Positions 1 through 13,007 of a stretch of DNA of 64,000 nucleotides are shown one piece after another (the first letter of the stretch is position 1; every line of letters starts with the position of its first letter). The notes beneath the pieces are model-generated. The model was given only the letters and a program-made list of their open reading frames with translations, did not search any database and was not told where the DNA came from. Position numbers and translations under genes: made by a program. The stretch spans positions 95,948 to 159,947 of the forward strand of contig JAULBX010000226.1 in the NCBI GenBank assembly GCA_032358255.1, given 5' to 3'. Source of the stretch: Heterotrichella gracilis (Eukaryota > Sar > Xanthophyceae > Tribonematales > Xanthonemataceae).

Positions 1-1065
1 TGTAGTTTCGACTGCGGAGTTAGGGTTTCGTCTTCTGTACCGCAGTAGTGTCAACGGTTGTGAAAGTTGGCACGTTTCACGACCAGATGGGCGGGGAGGG
101 GGGTGTGGGGGGGGGTGAGGCGTAGCCGGGGCACCCCCACATCTGCGTACCTCGTCGACAGTCAGTTGGGTAGATCTGTGCGTTTGCAAACTAGCAGACG
201 GCAAACTAGCTTACGGCTCTAAAGGCTCTTTCGTTTCGCCGAAGTATCAGCGTTCGAAGGTTTGTGCAAGCTCTGAACGTGGGTTTGATGTGGACCGTCC
301 GTGTGCACGTGTTCCAGCCTGTTTGGCATCGCATCCCATGGGCAGGGAGGGGGGGTGAAGCGTAGCCGGGGCTGTGTGAACGTTCGTCAACGCTCCAACG
401 TTTGAACGTTTGCCAAACGAGCAAGCCTCGGCGGTTCGCAGCGGCTCCACGCTGCCTCCACGGTTTGATACGGCAGTACAATTGGGTCGCGCGAACCCTA
501 GTTAAGAGAAACCCTTCGTTTGGAGAAAAGCGCGGGAAAGCGACGGACATTTCTATGTACACAAGCACAACTCCCGTAGGGCTTGGAAGTTGGGGAAGGA
601 CAACAAGGGGGTTGATATCAAGGCGCTCAAGCCCAACAATACATACCCAGCAATGGAACACTCAGTCTGATATATAGAGCACTACTGCCACAAGAGTGAC
701 TCAGCCGCTCTAGCATTGTACCAGGATTTTACTGCGTTATGCGCATCAAGTATTCAGCAAGAATGGAGTGCAGCCAAGCTAGCTTAGATCACATTTTACT
801 GCCAAATACAGTTTGTCACGCAATTACAAGGGCAATCTTAATTCCCTTGACAAAGGATGCTGAGAGGCGCAAGTCAGTCACGAACCCAAATATTGCACCC
901 GAATGTTGCACATGCGCTGTGTGCCAACTGCATCCAACCAAGGGGAGTTCTGAGGATGTACACAAGCCATGCGTGCACTGAATGCACACACAACCACAGC
1001 AGCATGTCCCTCATAGGCAAGGTCAGCCTGCTCTTGCTGCGCTCGCCATTGGGCGTAGCTCAAAA
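1..1065. other. No gene seen; short direct repeats
   Basis: I see no supportable gene here. The block around 90-131 and the block around 340-380 are similar G-rich segments, both ending in a GCGTAGCCGGGGC-like string. A short repeat, CAAACTAGC, occurs twice near 187-210. The open frames are GC-driven and resemble nothing I know. Confidence 0.5.
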
Positions 1066-2746
1066 TTATATGCTAAATGCTAGGGTATTGCTTCCTGTTC
1101 CAGCAGCAGCTCGGCGCAAGTGACCCTGCACCCACCGCACGGCGGCTTGCCTGTCGCAATCATCCATCACCGCTGCCCCATGATCCGCCTCCAGCGCCTC
1201 CACCGGCTGCCCCTCCACCTCCTCCACCCTGACGCGCCTCTCCTGAACCTCCACCTGATCAACGCCAATCTTCACCACTGCTACCTCCCACCCCTGCCCC
1301 ACCACTCGCAAGGGCGGAGAGCCATCCAGTGAGCCATGGAGCTGAAGGTCAGGGTGGATGGGAGCGGCGAGGGTCAAGCAGTACATGCTCCTACCCATAT
1401 GGAGAGAGGTGAGCTTGGGCAAGGCGGGCAGCCTGACATCATCACACCGGCCGTTGAATATCCTCAGGCGCAGCTCCTGGAGGGTGGTTGGCATGTGGGG
1501 CATCAGCTGTACCCTCATGACGTGGTTGGAAACAATCTCCATTGTACGCACCGGAGGCAGCTTGAAGCGTGTCCAATCACACCCATCTGCCCAGCCCATG
1601 CATGGTTTGGCGTTGAGGGTGAGTTTCTCCAAGCCAGCAGGCCACCAGGGCTACCACTGGGGCAGTTCTAGCACGCCGTGAATGAGATTCAGCCCTAAGG
1701 AGGTCAGTGCGGTTGCGGATCGCAGGTCCAATGTGAACTGGGTACCCAGCACCCTTAACGTCAGGCTGCGCAGCTGGGGCAGGCTGTTAAGGGGAAGGCG
1801 CGCCTGGACTGGGAGTGCGAGATTGTAGTCGGGGCCCACATCCAGTTGCGCGTCGACCACAGAGGGCAGGAGGGGCAACGGGTAGGGAGCAACGTCGACA
1901 CCGGATTTGTTCACGTTGTGAAAGCCCAATGATAGGCTGGTGAGCGCTGTGAGGTGGCTGAGGTGTGTGGTGACGGCTGCCATGCTTTCATACACTGCTG
2001 CCTTGTCCCCTTGTAGACCTGGGTTGTGGTGAGAGCAAAGGCGCAAGCTCAGGACCTGCAGCCTGTGCAGGCGCCCACACGCCACAAGGAGCGATTCGTA
2101 CCACTCCAGAAGCGGTACTTGTACGTCTGTCCAAATCGACTCTGCCAGCAGCAAAACTTGGGCACGTGCAGGTGACAGTGCAGTGACCGTCTGCAAAATG
2201 TTGACTGTGGTCCAGTCCCCTGAACAATGCACATCTTGTTCGCTGAGGTCCAGTTCCCTTGTGTGGTGCAGGTGCTTACACAGCCTGTCCAGGAGCAACC
2301 TGCACTGCCTGCCCTCTACCCGCTCCCACAGCACGCCCTGGCAGTTGAGCAGGGTGTGCCAGCGCTGGCACACGGTGGTGGCTTGGGCAGCTCACGCAGC
2401 GGCAGGCACAGCAGCACCTGCGGGGGGTGGGTTATTGCTGGTGTGAACGTAGTTTTTCATGCTTGGCACCCGCTGCTATCGTTTCCGCTAGAATGGGCAG
2501 TTAAGCTTGTTGCACCGGGCTGTTGCTCAGGGTACTTCACCATCCCTGGCCAACAACAACTGGAATATTTCACTGCCCAGTAAGCTCTTGGGTTGATGCA
2601 CACTCTCACAGTGATACAGCATCACGCACGCGGGACCAAAGGGGAGGCAGGGGCTGGGCAGGGGCGGGTACCTGTGCCAGTGCGCCATCAGGCAGGCTGT
2701 GGATGTGACCTCCCCCGCCCTTCACTGCAGGATGGAGAGTGCCCAT
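1066..2746 (-). pseudogene. F-box/leucine-rich paralog, copy 1, decayed
   Basis: This is a fifth member of the F-box/leucine-rich family found at 39-49.5 kb, on the opposite strand. Exon 1 (2746-2672) encodes MGTLHPAVKGG and the start of an F-box (HIHSLPDGALAQ). A GT-AG intron follows, and exon 2 starts at 2417 with VLLCLPL. Two lesions are visible. One base is missing near 2383-2395 relative to the paralogs, which shifts the frame inside the F-box. An in-frame TAG lies at 1651-1653, where the paralogs read ELPxxS then WWP. Beyond the stop the frame continues with family motifs (LPPVR, LPALPKLTSL, LRVVGQGWE, AAVRWVQGH). Intact members would be expected to act as SCF ubiquitin-ligase substrate receptors. 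With two independent lesions this copy is most likely a pseudogene; a sequencing error could explain one but hardly both. Confidence 0.75.
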
Positions 2747-3851
2747 GACAGGAAGCTGTTGCTGTTATGTTGCTGCAAAGGCAAATATTCACACGTCTGC
2801 TGCTGGGTAGGCCTCCTTCAGCTGATAGCACACAGCTGGAAGAATAGGTGCACTGGCAAGGGGAAGTCCCAGTTGTCGCACCCCTAGCGCAAAAAAAAGA
2901 CAGCTATCAATACTTAAGTTGGCTAAGCGTGTGTTCGGGCGCATGAGTTTTACAGGCACAGCTTTCTTCAACCCAGCTGGTAGCCGCTGCATATATATAT
3001 GCATGCATGCATGATTCCCGGGGTCAGTACTGGTACCCCGTTGGCTCCATACGAGTTTCAAGACACCAAGTATGCACTTAATAGCGATCTGTGAGCTTAG
3101 GATTGGTTGTGGTGCTTATAAATGGCAAAGATGGCTACGGGTCCCCTTTACTGGCCAAGGGGGGGCCTATAACAAAGTTACACGAGGATCATGACCATGC
3201 CTGGATGGCATTTCTTTTCATGGCACTCAGTGTGCAATTGCTGTAAAGTATTTACATGGATCTGTTGCCAAACTAGCAGTAGTACCAGCCCAAGTGACTG
3301 GCCTCTGTCAATGTTGACTCACGTGGACGCGTACAATGCAAAATTTGGGGAACGCCCGCCTATCCCCAAGGCACTCCAATCATCGGACAATGGGATGGTG
3401 CTAGAAAGCCGGACATATCCATGGGATGATGCCAACTCTGCAAGATATGAGCTGTGCAGTGTAGGGGGAGTTTTATGAGATTGAAGCATGCACGCAACAG
3501 CTTCGCCAAAACAAAAGAGGTCAACCAGCAGGGATGCCTCCAACATAGCTGCCAAAAAATGGGTTCTGATAGGATTCTCAAAAATGATTGGCAGTGGGAT
3601 ATAAACATTGCAAGCATTACTGCGCCACAATGTCACAGTCACTGCACCGCTCATGCCACCGCCACGCCACCGCCATGCCACCTTCCTCCGGACAAGATGA
3701 ATAGTGCAAGCAAATGGATGCACACAAAACCCCCAGTCTGTCTAGATTAGTCGCTCACTAAAAGACAGCTCCCTTGCTGCCATCCCCCACTAGATATCAC
3801 CACATCCCCTGACTGCTCCCCAAGAGAAATAATTGAACCACACCGCTGCCC
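2747..3851. other. Intergenic: upstream of F-box copy 1, downstream of IBTK-like gene
   Basis: This holds the presumed promoter of copy 1, including the TGCATGCA motif, and the 3' flank of the IBTK-like gene. I see no further coding exon. A run of CACCGCCACGCCACC repeats lies near 3655-3680. Confidence 0.45.
2998..3011 (-). promoter_or_regulatory. TGCATGCATGCATA motif upstream of F-box copy 1
   Basis: The 14-base motif reads toward copy 1, about 250 bases before its start codon, and is fused to a TATATATAT run. The same motif lies upstream of the other four family members. The role is inferred from conservation only. Confidence 0.45.
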
Positions 3852-6800
3852 CTATTTCACACCCCTTGGCTCCCCTCCGTGTGCCAGCGGTGGGGTGGGC
3901 TTCACGATCCGCACGTTCCCCCTGCCATACACCCTGCTCAGCTCCTGAATGGCCGCCTCCTCGGTCTGTATACTCCTCAAGGGGACCACGGGCACCTCCT
4001 CCGAAATGAACCACTTGCTGTCCTTGGGGGAGCGGGAATATATGAATGTGGGTTGGGAGGAGGAGGGGGAGGAACCGAACAGGGGTCCAGGGGAGGAACC
4101 CATGGCCATGGCGGCGGTGGCGGTGGAGGCTGCGCATGGGTCAGAGGTGCGGCCGATGGTGAGGGTGGCTGTGCGGCTGGTGGTGCGGCTGGTGGCGGGG
4201 GTGGTGGCGGGGCTGGCGGAGGAGGGGGGGAGGGGGGCTGACGGGGTGGCAGGCTTGGAGCCTGTGGGTAGGGCAAGGGATGTGGTAAGAAGGGCCCATG
4301 GGCAGGCACAATGCACACCATCACAAACGCTGCAAACCTGACCGCGTTTCACCACACAAAGGAGTCAAAGAATCAAAATTTGCGGAGCAAAGATAACACA
4401 GAGCAACACGCTCCTATCCACCCACTCGGCCCACCACCCACCAAAAAGCACAGCAAAAAAAACCAACACACCCGCCAGCAACCCACAACCCGCACCTGAC
4501 GCCGATGCGGACGCCTGCATCCAGCTGCGCTGCAGGTTCTCCCGCACAAACTGCTGCTCCGCCTGGATCTGGCTCAATGAAGGGCCCCGGGAGGAGGGAG
4601 GGCTATTCCCCGCCGGTCCCCCCCATGCAGCCTTGGCAGCTGCAGATGCGCTGCCGCTGCTGTCAACCCTAGTAGGTTTTCTGACCAGCGTGGAGAGCGG
4701 TACCCGCAGGGAGGTCCCGGGTTCGTTGCCAGAGAAGGTGAGGTCGCTGCTGGCTGGGGGCTTGTCGGCGGCAGGCGGGGTGCGGGCGGGTTTAGAGGGT
4801 TTTGCGCTGGAGTCTGCAAGGGAGGGGATGGGGATGAGATTGATGGCGCTGACAGGGTAAATGAGTCCCATGACCCTGGCTGGAAGGGCATGTTGCGCAA
4901 GCCACTTGATTAACACCGCCCAATTACTCACTACCCAAGCACGTTCAGTTAAGAACAACTGCCCCACAAGCATTGGCACCTACCCCACGCACGCGCACTA
5001 TGCCACTTCACTTGGCAGGCGTCACCAAGGAACGAGGAGGACATAACCCATGTGCGCACTTCTTGGCACATCTCTATACACCTCTCGGATGCCACCATGC
5101 AGTAGACGTCAGAAACCCTCACACCATGCAGGTGACGCAATGAACTACGCAACATCTCATGCACCCCTCCCCGCGCCCTCAATCGGCCCCTACCCGGCGT
5201 GGTGGTGGAACGCGCCTCCTCCTTCTGAATGTCCCTCAGCGACAGCGCCCCCACACCCCCCGCCACCCCCGCCGCCACCCCACCCCACGGCACCCCTCCC
5301 GCGCTGACACGTGGCGACGAGGTGCCGGATGACTCTGGAGTGATCGGTGCAGATTTCTCCAATTGGCCCTGGAGGAACATGGACAAGCTGCCCTTGCGCT
5401 GCGACTTGGGCTTGGTGGCAACCCCTAGCTTGGGGTTTTGACTAGAATTTTGGAGGCCGGCGCGCGCCAGGGCTGAGGCTAGGGAGCCGGTTGCAGCTGG
5501 GGCTGGGGATGGGGATGGAAAGAAGCCCGGGGATGGCCACTCCGGGGCGCCCACTGCGAAGCCCTCGGTGCGGGTGGTGGGCGGGAGGTCAAACCCTTGT
5601 TGAACCCTAATCCCAGACCCCGCGGCCTGCTCGCCGGTGCTCGGGAACCCTGCATCCCCCCGTGCTGTGGAAGGAAGGGGTAGAGAAGCTGACGCGTCTG
5701 CATCGTCTGTAGGGTTGATGCTGGGGTTTTCTGGCCTGCCCTTTGACTTTTTTCGCTTCTTATCCCCTTCCTTGCCAAGACCTGCTGGTGGTGTAGTGGT
5801 GTGTGCGGTGCTGGTGGAGGCCGCAAAACCCTGGTCTAGGGTTAGCAGCTGGTGCACATCCTCCAGGCGGGCACCGGAGTCAAGCGCCTCCAAGGCTTGG
5901 AGGACCACCTGTAGGATTCGGGGGAAAGCGGATGAGGAAGCATCAAGCTGGCACTCGACATGGATACGGGCAGATGCCATCAGTGACGGAGACTTATGTT
6001 TCACTAACTGAAGGGGCGAGGGCTAGCACTGTGCAGCGAATTTGTGAAGGACAGATGCATGGCGCGGGGGCACCCTCACCATTGCATTAAAATCACAAGT
6101 ACCATCACATGCACAGCGCAGACTAACCCAATGATGAACATTCACGCCGATTGCATTCAGCCCTGCCCATGCACCCGTTTTCAGTTGGTCCGCAATGCCA
6201 CTGCCCCGACTCAGTCCTATTACCTTTCCATGCGGAATGCAGGTGGCTATGTTTATGAAGACCCACACATGGTTACCGTATCCCATTTTCCATGCAAGCC
6301 CCAAAAACACACCCACACCTGCTTCTGCCCCAGCTTCGCAACCTGCTGGCCATCCAGCACCCCCCCACTGGCCACCACCGCCTCCAGAGTCTCAATCTGC
6401 TGCAGCTTCTTCCTCAGCGCACGGCTCCTGCGGGCCACACCAGCAGCCGCAGCAGCCTCCGCCTCGTGGGTGAAGCTGGAGGTGGTGGGGGGTGGTGGGG
6501 CGGAGGTGGTGGGTGTGTCTGGGAGGGGCCGCAGGTCGAGGTCGAGGAGGGGGGGGAGGGGGGTGGTAGTGGAGGCGGAGGGGGGTTGCTCATCTGCGTG
6601 TGTGGGGGGTTGTGAGAGATGAGCGGATCAGCAAGGTGAGGACGACAAGGAAAGGGGTGTAAGAGGTGGGGAGGGAGGGGCAGCAGGAGGAGAGTAAAAG
6701 GAGACAAGGGGTGTATAACCCGGGATACCCACCAGCATTGCCACCTCAACAACAACAACAACAGTCTGTGGAGCTTGAATCAGGCTTTAATTGCGCGATT

Positions 6801-9800
6801 CTTACCCCAGCATCACACACCAAGCAAAGGAACACTACCAGCCCAGCAGGCCACTTGCGGCATGCATCAAGACTCATTGATATAACATGAAAAAACGGTA
6901 CCCATGCATACAACCTAACCCCTAATACCGTACCTTGAGCCTCCCTGGCTGCAGTTGGTCGCCGCGAGCACATCCACCAATCCACCATCCTCCTTCCCCC
7001 CTCCTCCTCTGCCCCTTCCTCTACCACCCCTTCCTCCTCCCCATCCACCACCCCCTCCTCCTCCCCTTGCACCACTGCACCCCCCATCCCTGCCCCTGCC
7101 GCGGCTGCAGGGGGGGCGCAGTCGCTGAAGCGCGCTTTGTACAGCGCCTCCATTTGTTCCAGCAGGTGTGGTGCCAGGTCAGCAAAGGAGGCCCGGGCTT
7201 CAGTCAAAACCACATCCAGGTTGGCCAGTGCTGCAGGGGGAGGGGGAGGGCGTCAGCCTTATGTGCCCACGAGGTGCTAGGAATCCTACCAAAAGATGCC
7301 AGTGTTGTATGCAGGGGTTTGCATACTTGAGACCTGCTGCGGAAGCTTATTTTCATGGTCGTTCTCTCAATCTGTGCAGGAGAGGGGGCAGGGTTCCGTG
7401 CACATGCAGAGGAAGCGCCAAGGCGGTGCCCCCACACCACAAGCCCTAGGCAGGTAAACAGGGCAACTTCCCCACCACCCTTCCCTAAACCCTCCCACAC
7501 CCTGCGATCGCGCACCTGTCATCATGCAGTGCGTGGCCAGCACGTGTGCCCCCGCCACGTCAGCATACCCCAGCAGCTCAAGTGCGGTGCGCGGGCCAAC
7601 CAGGTGACTGGCCACGGCACCCTCACACAGGCGCTGCAGGGTAGGGGGGCCGCAACCGGGCGGGCTGCGCCAGGGGAGGGTGGTGGCGTCACAAGGAGGG
7701 GGGTGCCGAGTGCTGAATGGGGTACAGGCACGTCAGCTGACGGTGTGTGCGGCTGGGATGTTAGGCCAAAAGCTGGAGTTTGCATAAGGCATTGCGGTAG
7801 ATTGGTGTGTTTGTGTAGGGCGCACTTATCTGTGGTGGATACGCTGATATTTTTATTTGTACGGTGGTAAATGCCAGCATGGGTGCGCAACGTCGGGACA
7901 TGCTCAAGGAGGGAGTGCGCAAATACAGGGAATCTAGAACATGCGGGCGGGTCAACCAGCATGCCACCACCAACCCCCTCCGCACCACCCACCTTTCCCT
8001 GTCCTCCCGCTCCCCGCCTCCCCCCTGCATCAACGCCCCTGACACCCACTCCTCCCACACACGCAACAGCAGCCGCTGGCGGCGCAGGGGGTCCCCACCA
8101 CCCTCCGCACCCTCCCCACCCGCCACGTCAGCATCATCTTCATCGCTGACATCAGCATGGGGGTGCTCTGTTGCCTGCTGACAGTCGCTGGCTGTGGTGG
8201 TGGTGGGTGTGGATGTGGGTGTGGCTGTGGGTCCCACACACCATCTCTGGACCAGGAGGGAGTGCTTCTCCCCCACCGCCACCCCAGTTATCCTTTTTGC
8301 GCCTTCCACCCTGGGTGATAAGGGGGTGACCTACTTACGCTACATCCCATGACGCAAAATTCATCATGGAAACACTACACCGCAAACCTCAGGCACATCG
8401 CAGCACGATCTCCCGCATACTTCATTGTATCTAGTACCCCTTGTTGTTAATCTGACTGGACTGCCGAAACGCATGCATGTCAATAGCCCTTCCCATCTAA
8501 TGCACATGCCACACGGGCTCAGCTGAACATGCATTTCTCCTCCCCATGCAGAACCCCACCTGACAGGCACCACCGGAGGGAAGGGCGGCTCCCGCTGTGC
8601 CCTCTTCCGCACGCTGACCTGGACCAATGGCGCCTGGCCACTGGCCACATCACTCGCTGAGCTGGCATCCCCTGGCCCCGACAAATCGACTGCTGACACG
8701 GTGTTGGGCAGTGAGGCGACGTGCTTGAGGGAGGTCGAAAGGCGCCCCAGGGGCGGCTTAGGGATGGTCGCATTTTTGTGGGGATCGCAATCCCACATGA
8801 ACACATCCCCGTCAGCCGTCACTGCTGCGGCGCGGTCCTTGCCTGCGGGGAGCAGGGGTTGGGATGCATTTGTGAGGGTATTCGTGGGGTTTGTGCAGTA
8901 TTGTGTGGGGTTTTGTGTCCGATTCGAGTTGTCGACAAGATGCAGAGGCCCTACATCCCAATCCCCTACCCCTTCAGAAATGCGCACCCACCCCCAACAC
9001 CTACAAATCCCCACCACCCACTCCCATTCCCCAAAACGCACCGCCCGCCCTATCAGTCCCCCCTCAACCTCCACTGCCTGCAACTCCGCACCCGCCGAAC
9101 GCCACACCAGCACCGCCTCGATGGCCTACAAAAGCATGGCTCTCATCTACCCCCACCACCCCCGCCACCACCCCACCCCCAACCCCCACCACGCACCGGC
9201 CGCCACCGCCACCACCCTCCGCCCAGCCAGCCCCCCGCCAACCTCCATTGCCCGCAGCTCAGCATCCGCCGACCGCCACACCAGCACCTCCCCGGTGCTT
9301 GTGAGGGCGAGGGAGTGCATGGCGCCAGCCGCCACCGCCACCGCCAGCGGCCGCACCACCTGGCCGCGGTGGAACTTGATGCACTCGGGGCGGTCGCCCT
9401 TGACCTTCATGCGGCAGGCGTCGCGCGTGCCTGTGTGGGGAGCGAGTTGAGGTTGGTCAGGGTGGGGTGGGGCTAGAATTGCAATGGAGCAAGGTAAATG
9501 CAATAATAACAGTCCTGCGAATTTTCATAAAAACATTAGATAGAAGTGCACTCCCGCCTGTCCCTAAAATACAGTGTAATACCCATGTCCCTTCGTTTCT
9601 TTTGTTGTAGTTTCTATGCCAAAGGGTAAGAATCGCAGCATCAATTTCCACACTGAACTCATTGCCACAAACTCCCATTATTGGGTCTTGCAACCACCCC
9701 TTTCCCCACCTCCAACTTCACCCTTGTGAGCCTCGCCACCGTAATCCCCTCGTCACCAAAACCCCACCCACCCCTCCCACCCTCCACCCCCCACCTGCCA

Positions 9801-12800
9801 GCTTCACTCGAGTGGGCGTGACCACCCTGTGCCCCCAAGTGTACACGTCGCCCTCCTTGGTCACAACCACAGTGTGGCGCTTGGCGGCCGCCGCCCCCAC
9901 CACCACCCTCCCCCGCACCCCCTCCACCAGCCTGGGGGTGCAGTTGGATGAGGAGTCGCTGGTGCCGTAGCCCAGCTGGCCATCGCTGTTGCAGCCCCAG
10001 GAGAACACCGCACCTGCATGGTGGGAGTGGGTTTTAACGTTGTGGGAGGGGAAACCCGCGGGGGCAGAGTTGTGCGTCATGGCCATCGCCATCGCTGTTG
10101 CATCCCCAGGAGAACACCGCACCTGGGGGAAAGAGGAGGATCCATGTGAATGGTGTGTGGGTGCATGTGGGTGTGGGGGGGAGGGGTGTGGGAGGGCGGG
10201 AGGGGGGAGGGAGGTTGACACGGCTGTGCATGTGTTGGAGTGGGCGGGGGGGTTCATACGGACAGGGCTATGCATGTGGGGGTGGGGAGGATAGGGGTAC
10301 AACGCCGGGCTCAACTGCATTGTGTGTGATCCTCCATGCCCACACAGGGCATGCGGGGGAAGCATGTACCATGCATCATGTGATCCACCGCCACCACCAA
10401 AGTCCACCCCCACATTCAACCACAACCATCCCACCCACCATTGGTAGCCACCACCACGCTGTGCTTATTGGCCGCAGCCACCACCGCCACCCGCTGCTTC
10501 AGACCCCCCACTCGCCGGGGGGTGGCCTGGGTGTCCACCGCGGGGTAGCCCAGCCTCCCCTCCCTGTTGCTCCCCCACGAGTATACCTCCCCCTGAGCAG
10601 TGGCGATCAGGGTGTGGTGCTTGGCGGCTGAGAGGGAAACCACCTGCTTGCGGCCCAGGCCGGATACCAGTCGGGGCAGGATGACTGCGGCCTCGCCAGA
10701 GTGGATGTCAAATTCGGGATGGCCTGTGGGTGGGTGGGGAGTGGGTTGTGATGTGGGATGCACACAGCAGTGGTGGGTGGCGGGGGAGAAGTAGTGCGCC
10801 AATATAGCCTAGCATATTGCCTAGCATGAACATAGCCAGGTGATCTGGCGCCAGACCAACAATGGTCATGAATGTAGTGAAACAGCAATTACTATTTGCT
10901 TTACACAGTGCCAGGGCCGATCTTCTTGACACTGCATGTGCAAGACTGACCACTAATCTGGCTGTATTGCCGGCTAAATTGCTGGAATGTGTGTAACCGC
11001 TTAACCACCCAAGGCGCCAGCCCTGCACCCCACCATTGCCAGCCACCCGCAAAACTCATCCCCACCACCCCACCCCACGCACCTAGCCGCCCGCCGCGCC
11101 CAAACCCCCACGTGTACAGGCGCCCATCCTCCCCCACCCCCGCGCTGTGGAACTTTGCAGCAGCCACCGACACCACGCCATGACCGTGCACCGCATCCAC
11201 ACGCACAGGCGCCCTCTGGAGGCCTAAGGGGGGGGGAGGGGAGGGCGTGACAACTCACGCAGGGTTGCATGTCAGTTTTCCGTAGGGTTGCATGTCAGTT
11301 TTCTGTAGATTTGCACATAATAAATTGTAAACAGGATTGTGCAGCATGCTGATCGATGGTTCAAGATGTGTTCGCGTAAAAATGGGGTTTTTTATGGAGT
11401 AACACTTTTGCAAAATCTTTTTGCCCCTCCCATACACGCTGTGGTTACGGGGGTTCCAAACCAGCAAGCATGAAATGAGGACAGAAATTGCAATGCGGGT
11501 GCAAATTGTCAACATGATACGCCGGTACGATAGCCCACATAGGGACATGTAATCGTGTGCAATAGCCACGTACCCGTGGAGGTTGTCCCCAGCTGGTAGT
11601 TGGCCCCATTGCCAAAGCTGAACACCTCCCCTGCACCCCCCTGTGCACTCATCCCCTTGGCAAGCTCCTCTGAAACAAGGTCTGCTGGCAGGCGGCCCTA
11701 AGATAGGGTACATGCGGCGTGGGTTTATGGGGAGATGGGAATGCAAAACGGCGCTTGACTGCGGCATTAGGTGATCAGGGCTGTAAGGTGGCATATGGGT
11801 TGTGCCGGAATGCATTAATATTTACTAGTTGGATAAATGGGTTCCAGCAATACATGTTATAGGCTGTGCCACCCAGCTCTAATTGGCGCCGCTTATGTTC
11901 AACATCCTTAACACTCAGGGCAGCCCAGAAGGTAATGCGTCTATGATAGCAACAGCCCTGTGACGCAGGAGGCATTTAGCAGATGGCAGCGCAGTTGACA
12001 GCAGCGCGCACCTTGAAGCCCTGTGCGTTAAGGCGCGCCCCTTCACTGAGAAGCAATTTAGGGTTTATGATCAAGGGTTTAAGGCTGCAGCGCGCACCTT
12101 GAAGTCCTGTGCGTTGAGGCGCGCCCCCTCGTTAATGAGTCGCGCCGCCACAGCCAGGTGACCCCAGTACAGGGCGCGGTGCAGGGGGGTCCTGCAACAA
12201 GTGCACAATAGTGGACTCATAGGATAGAGGCATGGGGTGAGATGCACGTCAACATGGGCACTTAGTTGGGGCTGGTGCTGTAGAAAAACAGCAACAGATA
12301 TGTGGGTCCAGTTTAGGGTCGAGGAGGGCTTCCCAGGCCGGCATGGGCACGAGCTTTTGCTGGGATGGACACATGCCTCCCGCAACTGCATGCAGTGGGC
12401 ATTGCGCCGGGCATCACAGTGCTCGATGCAGTGCACCAGCAATACTGTCACCTTCGCCCGTATTAGTGTTTTATCCCACCCCACGCAAGGGTATTGCCCC
12501 AGGGTGCACACAGGACGCGCCCATGTACAGGGCATATACTGTGCTTGACTGCATGCATATATGCGGAAAACAACGACTGAGTGGACGCATTGCTCCTGCA
12601 TGGCTTTGCAACGCACCATCCTGACTCGCCATCTGGTTTGTTCAGCAACTCCTTGTGTTCCAACAGGGCGTCCACCGACTCCATGTTATTCGCAAACACC
12701 TGGCCGTGCAGAGACCGTCAGGTCAGAAAACAAGGTTGCAAACCCATGCCTTCAAGACAAACCTGCAAACCGACAGGTGCTGAAAATACAGACTTACCGC

Positions 12801-13007
12801 TGCGCTGAGTGTTGAAGGTGCGTGACTGAACCTGTGCCGAAGTTGCAAGCAATGAGGAGGATGCCCAGTCAGATCGGAGGGATGCATCATTATCCAATAC
12901 ACGAATAACCAGGGTGCATACCTTCCATTCTCAAGCTTTGGGCGATCAAGAGGTTCGAGGCCTGCGAAGTATGCCCCGTACGGATAGGAGTTGCTAGGGC
13001 TAGTCAT
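3852..13007 (-). CDS. IBTK-like protein (ankyrin, RCC1 repeats, BTB)
   Basis: This is a multi-exon gene of about 1,350 residues, matching the size of animal IBTK and the order of the plant ankyrin/RCC1 homologues. Exons read on the minus strand: 13007-12922, 12831-12798, 12699-12617 and 12191-12098 (ankyrin, TPLHRALYWGHLAVAARL); 11669-11574, 11223-11083, 10723-10439, 10013-9795, 9430-9197 and 8842-8560 (RCC1 repeats with GEVFSFGNGANYQLG, RLYTWGFGRGGRLG, EVYSWGSNREGRLGY, DVYTWGHRVVTPTRV); from 8310 (end unresolved, acidic loop); 7633-7516 and 7230-6934 (BTB part, RLCEGAVASHLVGPRTALEL); 6593-6319 (RALRKKLQQIETLEA, conserved in plant homologues); 6007-5194, 4813-4496 and 4261-3852 (long disordered tail with SLRDIQKEE, SLSQIQAEQ and PLRSIQTEE motifs, stop TAG). 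Phases agree at nearly every junction. A small exon between 12098 and 11669 and the 8000-7634 segment remain unresolved. IBTK proteins are CUL3-type substrate adaptors; that role is inferred here. Introns carry ghost copies of exon ends. Confidence 0.85.
9056..9117 (-). repeat. Ghost of IBTK-like exon 3' end in intron
   Basis: Read on the minus strand this encodes VLVWRSAGAELQAVEVEGGL, nearly the same as the end of the real exon at 9430-9197 (VLVWRSADAELRAMEVGGGL). It lies in the following intron. No acceptor AG fits in front of it, so it looks like a decayed tandem duplicate of the exon end. Confidence 0.75.
10081..10123 (-). repeat. Ghost of IBTK-like exon 5' end in intron
   Basis: On the minus strand this repeats the acceptor and first bases of the real exon starting at 10013 (GGTGCGGTGTTCTCCTGGGG, then GCAACAGCGATGGC). 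It lies in the intron just upstream of that exon. Only a few bases differ. Confidence 0.75.
12001..12055 (-). repeat. Ghost of IBTK-like ankyrin exon 3' end
   Basis: On the minus strand this copies the end of the ankyrin exon (GGGGCGCGCC, then AACGCACAGG and TTCAAG) plus its GTGCGCGCTGC donor. It sits about 90 bases into the following intron, in the same order as the real junction. Confidence 0.75.

Noticed and set aside
1651-1653. Possible recoding of TAG as a sense codon
   Set aside because: TAG is the natural stop of the IBTK-like gene, SmB and several F-box copies, so the standard code applies.
3977-4324. Proline-rich minus-strand frame
   Set aside because: It is a frame-shifted reading of the last IBTK-like exon, whose correct frame ends in the VPLRSIQTEE block.
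6414-6761. Proline-rich frame on the minus strand
   Set aside because: It is an out-of-frame reading of an IBTK-like exon; the correct frame contains the conserved RALRKKLQQIE block.
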